64,000 nucleotides of DNA, taken from contig NZ_PPPD01000001.1 of the NCBI RefSeq assembly GCF_002901445.1, forward strand, positions 992,001-1,056,000, given 5' to 3'. Source of the DNA: Deinococcus koreensis. Lineage in GTDB: Bacteria > Deinococcota > Deinococci > Deinococcales > Deinococcaceae. This document shows, piece by piece, positions 50,781-62,817 of the stretch; the first letter of the stretch is position 1, and each line of letters opens with the position of its first letter. Both the position numbers and the translations under genes were made by a program. The notes under the pieces are model-generated. The model saw nothing but the letters and a program-made list of their open reading frames with translations, made no database searches and was not told the DNA's origin.

Positions 50781-51353
50781 ATGCGCACGCGCGGCTCCAC
50801 GCTGACCCTGCTGCCCCTGGCGGTGGTGGCCCTGCTGGTGGCCGGATTCCTGGCGCTGCCGAACCTGCGCGCCGTGAGCACCGAGGCGCCCCACCCGACC
50901 GTGCTGGTGCTGGGGGCCGCCCAGTACGCCGGCCGTCCCAGCCCCGCCTTCCAGCGCCGGCTGGATCACGCCCTGGGCCTGTTCCAGGCGGGCCGGGTCA
51001 CGCGCATCGTGGTCACCGGCGGCCGCCGTCAGGGCGATCCGTACACGGAGGGCGAGGTGGGCGTGGCGTACCTGCAGCGCCGGGGCGTGCCCCCACAGCA
51101 CCTGCTGGCCGAAACGCGCAGCCGCACGACCATCGAGAACCTGCGCTATGCCCGCGCGGCCCTGCCCCCCGGCACGCCCGTGACCCTGGTGACCGACGAG
51201 GCCCACGCGCCCCGTGCCCTGGCCCTGGCCCGCGCCCTGGGCATGGACGCCGACGTGAGCGCCAGCCCCCTGAGCGCCCAGGTCAGCCGGGGCTACCTGC
51301 TGCGCGAGAAGCTGGCCCTGATGGGCTACGCCCTGATCGGCCTGCGGCTGTAG
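50781..51353 (+). CDS. YdcF/SanA-family membrane-associated protein (DUF218)
   Basis: A 190-residue protein with one N-terminal transmembrane helix (LTLLPLAVVALLVAGFLAL) and a DUF218 domain shown by VLVLGAAQYAGRPSPAFQRR, IVVTGGRRQGDPYTEGEVG and RSRTTIENLRYARAAL. SanA/YdcF proteins affect envelope integrity; the exact activity is unknown. TACCCT lies 6 nt before the ATG, suggesting a leaderless start. It is divergent from topA. Confidence 0.88.
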   Translation: MRTRGSTLTLLPLAVVALLVAGFLALPNLRAVSTEAPHPTVLVLGAAQYAGRPSPAFQRRLDHALGLFQAGRVTRIVVTGGRRQGDPYTEGEVGVAYLQRRGVPPQHLLAETRSRTTIENLRYARAALPPGTPVTLVTDEAHAPRALALARALGMDADVSASPLSAQVSRGYLLREKLALMGYALIGLRL

Positions 51354-51523
51354 GACGGGCCACCCGGAGCCCCTCCCGGAGTGGGCCTCCCGACAGGGTT
51401 CTGGACGGGCGCCGCCCCGGAGATCGGCCGGTGGCTCGTGCACCACTCCCCCCCTCCGGGGGCATCCGCCGGGGTGGCCCGTGGGGTAACCCCGGCTCCC
51501 AGGGGCTGCCTACACTGCAATCC

Positions 51524-51988
51524 ATGCCCCACGCACCTGAATACACGTTGCGCGCCGGTACGCCAGACGATCTGCCCTTCCTGACGAGCCTGGCCCCCCG
51601 CCTGGTCGCCACCGCGCCGGCCTGGCGGGATCAGGGCGCCATGCTGGCCGAGTATCCGCCGCTGTTCGCCCAGGCCCTGCACGACCCCGGCGACGACAGC
51701 GCGGTGCTGGTGGCCTGCTGCCCGCTGGGCCGGCCGCTGGGGTTCACGCTGCTCTACTGGCACCCGCACGAGCGCGGCGTGTTCGTCAAGGATCTGGCGG
51801 TCAGCGAGGCCGCCCAGGGTCAGGGGGTCGGGCGCTTCCTGATGGCCGCCGCCGAGGCCTGGGGCCGGCAGCGCGGCGCGGTGGAACTGATGCTCAAGAC
51901 CTCATGGTTCAACACCCACGCCCGCGAGTTCTACGCCCACGCCGGCTTCCGCGAGGATCACGTGGCGCTCGTGCGGCGGCTGGACTGA
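51524..51988 (+). CDS. GNAT-family N-acetyltransferase
   Basis: A 154-residue GNAT protein. RGVFVKDLAVSEAAQGQGVG with RFLMAAAEAWGRQRGA is motif A (Q-G-x-G-V-G), and LKTSWFNTHAREFYAHAGFR is motif B. Substrate unknown; the latter motif resembles those of aminoglycoside or ribosomal-protein acetyltransferases. TACACT is 7 nt before the ATG, consistent with a leaderless start. A dispersed repeat follows at 52093. Confidence 0.85.
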   Translation: MPHAPEYTLRAGTPDDLPFLTSLAPRLVATAPAWRDQGAMLAEYPPLFAQALHDPGDDSAVLVACCPLGRPLGFTLLYWHPHERGVFVKDLAVSEAAQGQGVGRFLMAAAEAWGRQRGAVELMLKTSWFNTHAREFYAHAGFREDHVALVRRLD

Positions 51989-52092
51989 GACCGGTTCGGA
52001 GGGCCCTCCGGTCTGTATTCGGAACTCATCCGACCGAAGACACTCGCCGAGTGGCGAAGAAGGACAAGGGACGGAGTGGAGCGAAATCTAGA

Positions 52093-52285
52093 TGAATGAT
52101 GGTTCGGACAGCTTCCAGATTGACATGCAGGCGATGCGATGAACGCGGCGTTTTTCGCCCTTGCCCTTTGATGGGAGAGGTTGAGACTTGCAGAGCTCCG
52201 CAGCGGAGGGGGCAAACGGGCAGGGCGTCCCAGACGGCACGTTGAGCCTTTGCCTGTGATGGCGTGATGAACCTGTCCGCATCAT
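52093..52285. repeat. Dispersed MITE-like repeat, copy 2
   Basis: About 190 bp aligned with copy 1 at 17461-17623. Ends are imperfect inverted copies: ATGATGGTTCGGACAG (52096-52111) and CTGTCCGCATCAT (52273-52285), differing by a 3-nt indel. The core has GGCGTTTTTCGCCC, TTTGATGGGAGAGGTTGAG and GGCGTCCCAGACGG. It lies between the acetyltransferase and the tRNA-Leu terminator. No coding potential is visible. Confidence 0.65.
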
Positions 52286-52309
52286 CGACGATCCTCTGCC
52301 AGGATCCGG

Positions 52310-52344
52310 AGTCAAAGAAAACACCCCAGCATCTCTGCTGGGGT
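52310..52344 (-). terminator. Terminator of tRNA-Leu
   Basis: ACCCCAGCA (52323-52331) and TGCTGGGGT (52336-52344) form a perfect 9-bp stem with a 4-nt loop. On the minus strand it is followed by GTTTTCTTTGACT, an intrinsic terminator tract 6 nt beyond the tRNA 3' end. Confidence 0.9.
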
Positions 52345-52349
52345 CTTCC

Positions 52350-52435
<86 letters not shown>

Positions 52436-52464
52436 CGCTTGTTCTGGTGGGGCCGCCCGGTGAG

Positions 52465-54597
<2,133 letters not shown>

Positions 54598-54668
54598 CCG
54601 GCCATGCTGCCACGACTCCCCCGGATCGGGGGCCAACTGTGGGCCCACACAGAAGGGGGCGCACACAA

Positions 54669-54698
54669 GGGGGGCGAGGCCCGCAAGCCCCGCCCCCC
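54669..54698 (-). terminator. Terminator downstream of mdh
   Basis: GGGGGGCG (54669-54676) and CGCCCCCC (54691-54698) form a perfect 8-bp stem 15 nt after the mdh stop on the minus strand. It is followed by TTGTGTGC on that strand. The loop contains a smaller GGC/GCC pair. Confidence 0.65.
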
Positions 54699-54713
54699 TC
54701 TTCCACCGGGCGC

Positions 54714-55703
<990 letters not shown>

Positions 55704-56102
55704 AGGGGTTCCTCCTGGGGGTGCGGCTCAAAGGTTTACGGCACACGATAACGCGGGCCGGGCGAAGAGGGAGCGGAGTTCCTGGGAGGGAGACAGAAGA
55801 GATCTGATCAAAAGCAACCCACCCCCCAGCCCCCTGCCCTTTGGGCAGGGGGAGCTAAGCGCTGCGCTCGGCATGTGGTCGCCATGGTTCGGCCGCTGGC
55901 CTGACATCGCGGCTTCGTTGGCGAGGGCTGTGTACTTGCCCCTTGCGTGATCGCGTCGTTGCCCGCGCGCTACGCGCACGACGGCATTCGGTCACAGCCA
56001 GGGTGGGGCGCTTCGGCTTCTTGCTCTTCCAGATGTCAGGACAAGGAATGCTCACAGTCAACTGCTTTCAAAGGTCACTCGCTCACACGACATAATTGGT
56101 TG
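55704..56102. other. Intergenic region upstream of mdh and the small protein
   Basis: About 400 bases with no supported gene. It holds a perfect hairpin CCCCCTGCCC/GGGCAGGGGG (55830-55852) with a 3-nt loop, and farther right GTTGCCCGCGCGCTACGCGCACGAC-type GC-rich sequence. CATAAT (56091-56096), 6 nt before the ATG at 56103, is a good -10. Other frames give cysteine- and arginine-rich translations typical of non-coding DNA. Confidence 0.5.
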
Positions 56103-56342
56103 ATGCCTGGATCGAATGGTTCTCGACTGGACGCCAATCATGCCCTTCTGGAACTGCTTCTGGAGGCCATTGACACCATGCCCGATCAGCGGTTTGGACA
56201 GTTGCTGGTCAACCTCGACATCCTGAAACTTGACGGCGACAATCGACCTGTCGACCCATACGATGAGGAGCCCACCATCACGCTCCGACGGGCACAGCGC
56301 CGCTGGCAGCAACTCAGGACGGGGGGGCAGAACCTCACCTGA
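56103..56342 (+). CDS. Small conserved protein of unknown function
   Basis: A 79-residue protein. The segment LLLEAIDTMPDQRFGQLLVN and DPYDEEPTITLRRAQRRWQ resemble a small family of bacterial proteins in which a PDQRFGQLL-type helix is followed by an acidic D-P-x-x-E-E-x loop. Function unknown. The frame is open 52 codons further upstream, but CATAAT at 56091-56096, 6 nt before the ATG, makes 56103 the likely start of a leaderless message. GC content is lower than in the surroundings. Confidence 0.6.
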   Translation: MPGSNGSRLDANHALLELLLEAIDTMPDQRFGQLLVNLDILKLDGDNRPVDPYDEEPTITLRRAQRRWQQLRTGGQNLT

Positions 56343-56355
56343 CGAACACCCACCT

Positions 56356-57189
<834 letters not shown>

Positions 57190-57228
57190 GGGGCGAGGCT
57201 AACACCGGGTTGAGACGCCGAAGCGGGA

Positions 57229-58389
57229 TCAGCCTCGGCGCCAGCCGAGCACGCCCGCCACGGCAGCCAGCGCCATGCTGCCCACGACCAGAGGCACGAC
57301 GCCGGGCCAGCCGCCCGCCTCGAACATGTGCCCGGCGACCAGCGAGGCGACCGCCGCCCCGCCGTAATACGACAGGTGGTACAGCCCCGAGGCGAGGCTG
57401 CGCGCCCCCGTGACCGAGCGCTGCACCGCCGCCAGGGCCGCCGACTGGGCCAGGAACACCCCGCAGGCCCCGGCGGCCACGCCCAGGATGATCAGGGGCA
57501 GCGGGGCCGCCAGGGTCAGCAGCAGGCCGCACACGCTGGCGCCCGCAGCCGTGAGCAGGGCGAAGCGCGGGCCCCGCCGGGCGAGCAGCGGCCCGGCGAC
57601 CGGGGTGATGACCACCCCCAGCAGATAGACCGCGAAAATGGCGCCGGTCTGGGCCGAGTTCAGGGCGTAGGGGGCCGCCGAAAGCCGCAGGGTCAGCGTG
57701 TTGAAGGTGCCGACCAGCGTGAACAGGATCAGGAAGCCCACCGCGCAGGTGGCCAGCAGCGCGGGCGTGTGCAGGTGCCGGCGCAGGCTCTGCAGCACGG
57801 TGCGCGGATCGCGGCTGGGCCGGAAGGCGCGTTCGGGCGGCAGGCCGGCGCGGGCCAGCATGAACCCCACCAGGGCCGAGAGCGCCAGCCCCCAGAAGGC
57901 CGCGTGCCAGCCGAAGCGGGCGTCCAGCACCCCGGCGAGAAAGCGGCCCAGGAAGCCGCCCAGCACGGTGCCGGTCACGTACAGGGTCAGCGCCCTCGCT
58001 CGCCCGGCCGGAGCGACCTCCTCGCCGATGTACGAGGTCAGGGCGACCATCACGCCGGGGATCAGCAGGCCCTGGAGGAAGCGAGCCGCGCTGAGCAGGG
58101 GCAGGGTGGGCGCCAGGGCGGCCAGCACCGCGGGAACAGTCAGGAGGGCGAAGGCCCAGAGCACCGTGCGGCGCCGCCCCAGGGCGTCGGCCAGCACGCC
58201 CACCAGCGGCGAGGCCAGGGCCATGGCCAGCATGGTCGAGCCGATCACCCCGCCCACCTGGGCCGCGTCCGCCTGGAACTCGCGGGCCAGCACCGGCAGC
58301 AGGCTCTGCGGGGCGTACACGTTCAGGAACACCAGCGTACCCAGCGCCGCCAGCACCCCGCCGGAGGGCTCGCGCCCCGGAAGGCTCAA
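57229..58389 (-). CDS. MFS transporter
   Basis: Twelve-helix major facilitator, 386 residues. Loop 2-3 reads [15 protein letters not shown], close to the family motif G-x-L-A-D-x-x-G-R-R. It belongs to the general multidrug or amino acid exporter type. The TTG at 58389 is chosen because it overlaps the stop of the preceding gene by TTGA, indicating coupling; the frame extends upstream only into a different gene. Substrate unknown. Confidence 0.8.
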   Translation of the reverse strand: MSLPGREPSGGVLAALGTLVFLNVYAPQSLLPVLAREFQADAAQVGGVIGSTMLAMALASPLVGVLADALGRRRTVLWAFALLTVPAVLAALAPTLPLLSAARFLQGLLIPGVMVALTSYIGEEVAPAGRARALTLYVTGTVLGGFLGRFLAGVLDARFGWHAAFWGLALSALVGFMLARAGLPPERAFRPSRDPRTVLQSLRRHLHTPALLATCAVGFLILFTLVGTFNTLTLRLSAAPYALNSAQTGAIFAVYLLGVVITPVAGPLLARRGPRFALLTAAGASVCGLLLTLAAPLPLIILGVAAGACGVFLAQSAALAAVQRSVTGARSLASGLYHLSYYGGAAVASLVAGHMFEAGGWPGVVPLVVGSMALAAVAGVLGWRRG

Positions 58390-58973
58390 GGCAGGCCGGT
58401 CAGACCGAGCGGGCCCACCAGCGCTGTCCGGACGCCCAGGATGGCGGCCCGCTCGGGATCGGGAACGCCGGGCGGCCCCGCCAGCAGCAGGGTCGGGCGG
58501 GCTTCCAGGCCCACGCTGCCCGCGCCGTCCAGCCGCGCGAGCACCTCGGCGAAGGCCCAGTCCTGGGCCCACAGGCGCTTGACCGCGTGCAGCGCGGCGG
58601 TGCCCGGGGGCGTGACCTGCGCCGGCTGGGCGGGCAGCGTGCCGGGGCGGCGGGCGTGCAGCTCTCCGGCCTCCAGACCGGCCGCGCCCAGGGCCCGGTA
58701 GAAGGCCTGCACCGCGTCGTCCAGCAGGTAGGTGGTGCGGATCAGTTCCTGTGCCCGAGCAGCGCGGTCTTCCAGCAGGTCTTCATCGATCCGCGCCGGA
58801 TTGATCCCGGCGAACAGGCGGCGCAGCTGCTCAGGCAGGTTGCCGTGGCGGTAGAAGGCTTCCTCGAAGTCGGGGGGAATGACCAGTCCGGCCACGCCGT
58901 GGGCCGCCAGGCGCCCCGTCTCCGCGCCCACCTCCCCGGCCGGGCGGGAGGCCGCCTGCGCGATCGTGAACAT
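58386..58973 (-). CDS. Stand-alone fragment resembling a PEP-synthase/PPDK N-terminal domain
   Basis: A 195-residue protein. [40 protein letters not shown] and [20 protein letters not shown] follow the sequence order of the start of PEP synthase and pyruvate phosphate dikinase (GKNASLGE-type loop, P-P-G-F, then R-E-L-I-x). The Gly-rich loop residues and the ATP-grasp domain are missing, so it cannot be a full enzyme. The ATG at 58973 is 6 nt after TACCCT. Its stop overlaps the MFS start. This assignment is weak; it may be an unrelated protein. Confidence 0.45.
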   Translation of the reverse strand: MFTIAQAASRPAGEVGAETGRLAAHGVAGLVIPPDFEEAFYRHGNLPEQLRRLFAGINPARIDEDLLEDRAARAQELIRTTYLLDDAVQAFYRALGAAGLEAGELHARRPGTLPAQPAQVTPPGTAALHAVKRLWAQDWAFAEVLARLDGAGSVGLEARPTLLLAGPPGVPDPERAAILGVRTALVGPLGLTGLP

Positions 58974-59016
58974 GGCTGCAGGGTAGAGCATCGGCCGGCG
59001 CGCGGGCCAGGCGCGC

Positions 59017-59943
59017 TCAGTTCAGGGCCACAGGCCCGCTCCGGCGGGTGCCCCAGCGCTGGCGCACCCAGCCCTTGACCGAGCTGGCGGCCGGCGTGTC
59101 GCTGACCAGTACGGCCAGCATCTCGCCGGGGCGGAAGCAGGCCACCAGCACCCGGTCGCCGAATTCCAGCTGCGCGGCCCGCACCTCGTCCTGGGCGTCC
59201 AGATGGGTGCCCAGGGTCTGGGCGGTGGTGTTCAGGAAGCGCAGGTAGGCGCCCATCTGAACCGTCATCTCGCCCTCGGCCGCCAGCAGCTCGCCGTCGG
59301 CCGTGAACAGGCCGGTGCTCATCACGCCCGGCAGCAGAACCAGGGGACGCAGCAGGGCCTGGGCGGCCTGCCGTGGGTCGCTGGGCAGGGCGGTGAAGGC
59401 CCTGGAGGCCGCCATGCCGGGGCTGGTCATCTCGGGGCTGGCCATGTTTGGGCTGGGCAGTCGCCCGCCCCCCGGCGTGACGGATCGCGGCCCCAGCGCT
59501 GACCCCATTGGTGCCGGCCCAGGAGCGGCGGAGCCCGGATCGGGAAAGCTCAGGTTCGCGGCCCCCTCCTGCCCGGCCAGCCACTCCTGCAGGGAGGGAA
59601 ACAGCGTCTCGGCGCGCAGGGGTTTGCGGAGCACGTCCAGCGCCCCGAGTCCCTGGGCCCGCGTCCGCAGGCCGTCCTCGACCACGCCGGTCATCAGCAC
59701 CACCGGCAGGTGCGGGCGGCCGCGCTGCAGCACGCGCATCAGCTCCAGGCCGTCCATGCCCGGCATCCGGATGTCGCTGAGCACCAGATCGGTCTCGGGC
59801 GTGATGGCCTGCAGGGCGGCCGCCCCGTTTTCAGCGACCTGCACGGTCAGGTGGGCGGCCAGCAGATGTTTCATCGCGCTCAGCACACCGGGACTGTCGT
59901 CCACGATCAGGACGACGGGTCTCCGGGGAACGGGGGCGGTCAT
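59017..59943 (-). CDS. Receiver domain protein with C-terminal roadblock-like domain
   Basis: A 308-residue protein. The N-terminal receiver domain (1-125) has the phospho-acceptor Asp in [18 protein letters not shown], the acidic pair VDDS and the Lys in [13 protein letters not shown] linker of repeated short units ([17 protein letters not shown]) connects to a C-terminal domain (about 195-300) of roadblock/LC7 type ([20 protein letters not shown]). It may couple phosphorylation to a GTPase switch, as roadblock proteins do with MglA. TAGGCT lies 6 nt before the ATG. Confidence 0.72.
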   Translation of the reverse strand: MTAPVPRRPVVLIVDDSPGVLSAMKHLLAAHLTVQVAENGAAALQAITPETDLVLSDIRMPGMDGLELMRVLQRGRPHLPVVLMTGVVEDGLRTRAQGLGALDVLRKPLRAETLFPSLQEWLAGQEGAANLSFPDPGSAAPGPAPMGSALGPRSVTPGGGRLPSPNMASPEMTSPGMAASRAFTALPSDPRQAAQALLRPLVLLPGVMSTGLFTADGELLAAEGEMTVQMGAYLRFLNTTAQTLGTHLDAQDEVRAAQLEFGDRVLVACFRPGEMLAVLVSDTPAASSVKGWVRQRWGTRRSGPVALN

Positions 59944-60052
59944 GCACGGAGCCTAGGGGACGGCGGCTCACCCCCGTCTTACGGCCCCATTTCCCGGGGT
60001 GAAGTTTTCGACCTCCTCTACCCCACCTGGGGGGAGCTGACATACTGCCCCC

Positions 60053-60574
60053 ATGAGCGCCGATCCCCGCTTCCCGCTCGGCCCGGTTCAGTCCCTGCCC
60101 ACCCGTGACCGCCCGGCCCTGCAGGGCGCCTCGGCACGCATGGCCCAGGCGGTCGGCGGCTGGCGACAGACCCTGAGCGGCCTGGACGGCGCGGCCCTGG
60201 CCCGCCCATACCGCCCCGGCGGCTGGACGGTGCACCAGCTGGCCCACCACACCGCCGACGCGCACCTGCACGGCCTGAACCGCCTGAGGTACGCCCTGAG
60301 CACCGACCCCTACGTCATCCAGCCCTTCGATCAGGACGCCTGGCTGCGGCTGCCGGACGCCGGGCTGCCCGTGACGGTCGCGCTGAAGCTGCTGGAAGCG
60401 GCGAACGCCCACTGGGAGGCGCTGCTGCTGGGGGTGGACGTGGCAGAGTACGGCCGCCGGATCAGCCACCCCGACGAGGGCGAGCAGGATCTCTGGCGGC
60501 TGGTCGCCAAGCACGACTGGCACCTGCGCCATCATCTGGCCCAGGCCCGGTTGGCGCTGGGGGAAGGGATCTGA
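60053..60574 (+). CDS. DinB/YfiT-family protein, possible bacillithiol S-transferase
   Basis: A 173-residue four-helix protein of the DinB superfamily. GWTVHQLAHHTADAHLHGLN contains the metal His residues of YfiT (H-x-x-D), and VAKHDWHLRHHLAQARLAL closes with another His pair. YfiT/BstA transferases conjugate bacillithiol to toxic substrates, which fits the genus and the PIG-L deacetylase gene at 44 kb; the substrate is not known. CATACT is 6 nt before the ATG, so a leaderless message is likely. Confidence 0.8.
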   Translation: MSADPRFPLGPVQSLPTRDRPALQGASARMAQAVGGWRQTLSGLDGAALARPYRPGGWTVHQLAHHTADAHLHGLNRLRYALSTDPYVIQPFDQDAWLRLPDAGLPVTVALKLLEAANAHWEALLLGVDVAEYGRRISHPDEGEQDLWRLVAKHDWHLRHHLAQARLALGEGI

Positions 60575-60663
60575 CCCCGCCCCTGAATCCCTCGGCGCCG
60601 AAGCGCTCGCCGCTGGACGACCTGCTGGCGCTGGACACCCGCCTGAAGACGGTCTGGGCCTGG

Positions 60664-61266
60664 GTGCACGGCCAGATGAACAAGGACGCGGCGCACGACG
60701 ACGCCCACCTGATCCGGGTGGCGCGCTGGACACGGCGCTGCGCCCCGGAACTGTCGCCCGCACTGGCGGTGGCGGCGGCCTTCACGCACGACGTCGTGAA
60801 CCTGCCCAAGAGCCATCCCGAGCGGGCGCGGGCCAGCGAACTCAGCGCGCAGGCGGTGCGTGGTCAGCTGCCCGGGCTGGGCTTTTCCGTTCCCGACACC
60901 GAGCAGATCGCGCTGGCCGTGCGCGACCACTCCTACTCGCGCGGGGCCACCCCCGGAACCCGGCTGGGCGAGGCCCTGCAGGACGCCGACCGGCTGGACG
61001 CCCTGGGCGCGCTGGGCGTGCTGCGCGTGGCGGGCGTGGGCGGTTCGCTGGGCCGCGCCCTGCTGCACCCGGACGACCCCTGGGCCCAGGCCCGCGAGCC
61101 CGACGACCAGCGCTACACCATCGACCACTTCTTCACCAAGCTGCTGCGGCTGGACGGCACCTTCCGCACGCTGGCGGGGCAGGCCGAGGCCCGGCGCCGC
61201 ACCCTGACCATGCGCGCCTTCCTGGCCGAACTGGCCTCGGAACTGGAGGTCGCGCCGCCGGACTGA
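60664..61266 (+). CDS. HD-domain phosphohydrolase-like protein
   Basis: A 200-residue HD-superfamily protein. DDAHLIRVARWTRRC supplies the first His, VAAAFTHDVVNLPKSHPER the HD pair, and LGEALQDADRLDALGALGVL the distal Asp. Function may be nucleotide hydrolysis. The start is uncertain: the GTG at 60664 is the only standard one, but the homologous helix (LLALDTRLKTVWAW) extends upstream to a CTG at 60571 that overlaps the stop of the DinB gene as CTGA. The true protein may therefore be about 31 residues longer. Confidence 0.82.
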   Translation: MHGQMNKDAAHDDAHLIRVARWTRRCAPELSPALAVAAAFTHDVVNLPKSHPERARASELSAQAVRGQLPGLGFSVPDTEQIALAVRDHSYSRGATPGTRLGEALQDADRLDALGALGVLRVAGVGGSLGRALLHPDDPWAQAREPDDQRYTIDHFFTKLLRLDGTFRTLAGQAEARRRTLTMRAFLAELASELEVAPPD

Positions 61267-61270
61267 GCGC

Positions 61271-61711
61271 TCAGCCCCTCTCCAGCGCCCGCGTGACCTC
61301 TGCGAGCACCCGACCCACCTCCCGCAGCGCCTGCTCGTCCAGCGCCGCCGCGGTGGCGTTGGCCCAGGCGTACTGCGCCGCCTCGATGCGGGTCAGCACC
61401 CGCTGTCCCTCCGGGGTGAGGCGCAGCAGCTTGGCGCGCTTGTGCCCTGGGTTGGGCAGGTATTCGGCCAGGTGCTCCTGCACCAGCAGGTCGGCGGTGC
61501 GCTGCACGCTCTGGCGGGTCAGGCCCATGATCCGGGCGACGGCGGCAACGGTTCTGGGGGTCTCGTCGATGCAGCCCATGACCTGCCAGCGCCCGCTGGT
61601 CTGCCCGGCAGGAGCGCTCAGGCGGTCGCCTGCCGCCGTGAGCAGACCGTTCAGGCGGAAGACCTGCAGCACGAGGTCGGTAAAGGCGGCTCCGGCGGGC
61701 GTGTGGGACAT
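61271..61711 (-). CDS. MarR-family transcription regulator
   Basis: Winged helix-turn-helix regulator of 146 residues. TSGRWQVMGCIDETPRTVA, MGLTRQSVQRTADLLVQEHL (recognition helix) and NPGHKRAKLLRLTPEGQRVL (wing) are the MarR pattern. The ATG at 61711 is chosen because TATGCT lies 8 nt before it (leaderless). It is divergent from the 174-residue gene at 61785 and probably controls it or itself. Confidence 0.9.
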   Translation of the reverse strand: MSHTPAGAAFTDLVLQVFRLNGLLTAAGDRLSAPAGQTSGRWQVMGCIDETPRTVAAVARIMGLTRQSVQRTADLLVQEHLAEYLPNPGHKRAKLLRLTPEGQRVLTRIEAAQYAWANATAAALDEQALREVGRVLAEVTRALERG

Positions 61712-61784
61712 CTGTTGACAGCATACTTTCATCCAGGCTAAGCTGGAGAAATTGACAGCAGCCTGTCGATTCAGGAGGTTCCCT
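61712..61784. promoter_or_regulatory. Shared operator and promoter region of the marR divergent pair
   Basis: On the plus strand TTGACA (61715-61720) and TAAGCT (61739-61744), with 18 nt between, form a promoter for the gene at 61785, whose AGGAGG (61773-61778) is a good ribosome binding site. TTGACAGCA occurs twice (61715-61723 and 61752-61760). The second is part of TTGACAG-N4-CTGTCGA (61752-61769), an imperfect palindrome; CTGTTGACAG (61712-61721) is a second short one. These are likely MarR boxes overlapping the promoters. Confidence 0.6.
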
Positions 61785-62309
61785 ATGTCCGAGCCGCCGC
61801 TCCGACCGCCGCCCCAGGACGACATCCATGCGCTGGGCCAGTGGGCCGACGCCCTTCTGGCCACCCGCTGGCAGGAGGTGCTGGAGACCCACGCAGGGCA
61901 GCTGGAGGCGGCCTGCCGCAGGGCTGGCGACCTGGCCTACGGCACCTACCAGAACCTGCTGCTGCGCGATCTGAAGCGGCAGCTGCGGGAGGCCGGGCTG
62001 CGCGCCACCCCGCCCCTGCCCGGCGACTTCAATCGGTCGCGCGAGTGGGGCAACGCGGACGAGACCGACCAGGAACGCTGGATGTGGAGCGTGATCCATA
62101 CGGCGTCCGGAGAGGCCCTGGGCACCCTGGTGCACGTCATCCCGCACGACCACACGCGCTTTCGTGTGCCCCGTCGGCCCCACATGTCTGGTCTGCCGGA
62201 GACGTCGCGGGAAGGGGTGGAAGCTGCCCTCAGCGCCCGCTCCGGCGAGTTCGCTGCCGCTCTGCCCTTCGAGGACTGGTACGCGGCCTACCTGAACACA
62301 CAGCGCTGA
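61785..62309 (+). CDS. Protein of unknown function, divergent from marR
   Basis: A 174-residue protein with no motif I recognise. It is rich in Arg, Trp and His, and predicted soluble; segments include DDIHALGQWADALLATRWQE and VHVIPHDHTRFRVPRRPH. The start at 61785 is chosen for its AGGAGG 6 nt before. Its position, divergent from MarR and upstream of a VOC protein, suggests a stress- or compound-induced detoxification unit, but this is only inference. Confidence 0.7.
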   Translation: MSEPPLRPPPQDDIHALGQWADALLATRWQEVLETHAGQLEAACRRAGDLAYGTYQNLLLRDLKRQLREAGLRATPPLPGDFNRSREWGNADETDQERWMWSVIHTASGEALGTLVHVIPHDHTRFRVPRRPHMSGLPETSREGVEAALSARSGEFAAALPFEDWYAAYLNTQR

Positions 62310-62346
62310 CCGGACAGCCGGACGCGGGCGCTGAAAGGAGAGCACC

Positions 62347-62676
62347 TTGAAACTGAACCACCTGGGGGTCGTGGTGACCGACGTGCTGGCGACCCGGACG
62401 TTTCTGGAGACCTCTTTCGGGCTGACGGGCATCGGCAGGGCCGGCCGTCGGATGACCCACCTCCACGACGAGGACGGCTTCGCCCTGAGCCTCTTCGCGG
62501 GGGAGCAGGCCAGCGAGGTGCACATCGGCTTCATCCAGGTGAGCGAGGGAGCAGTGAACGCCATCTACGACCGCCTGCGCGCGGACGGCTTCGAGATGGA
62601 GCCGCCCCGGCGCAGCCATGGCTGGACGTTCTCTGTCACGGCTCCCGGCGGCCTGATCGTGGAGGTGGTCTGCTGA
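62347..62676 (+). CDS. VOC-family (glyoxalase-like) protein
   Basis: A 109-residue metal-binding VOC fold: KLNHLGVVVTDVLATRTFLE at the start, VHIGFIQVSEGAVNAIYDRL, and the C-terminal FSVTAPGGLIVEVV. The initial His (NHLG) and final Glu (VEVV) are the usual metal ligands. Members include glyoxalases and fosfomycin-resistance enzymes. The start is TTG with AAGGAG 7 nt before it, a Shine-Dalgarno start. It follows the unknown gene by 37 nt and is probably co-transcribed. Confidence 0.86.
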   Translation: MKLNHLGVVVTDVLATRTFLETSFGLTGIGRAGRRMTHLHDEDGFALSLFAGEQASEVHIGFIQVSEGAVNAIYDRLRADGFEMEPPRRSHGWTFSVTAPGGLIVEVVC

Positions 62677-62817
62677 GACGAGTCCACCGCTTTCCCCTCG
62701 CACTCAAGATGCCGACATTAAAGGCCCGATGAAGACCCTACGTGGGGTGTTCTCACATCTTGCACAGGGAGCATAGAGGAGCCAGAGCGGGCGCGCCCTG
62801 TGGCAAAGGAACACTCC

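Noticed and set aside
55830..55852. Perfect 10-bp hairpin upstream of mdh considered as a terminator
   Set aside because: It is upstream of both flanking genes and has no T-run, so termination of a known gene is not supported.
55728..55979. Reading frame upstream of mdh
   Set aside because: Translation is arginine/serine-rich and covers a hairpin; no homology or start signal.
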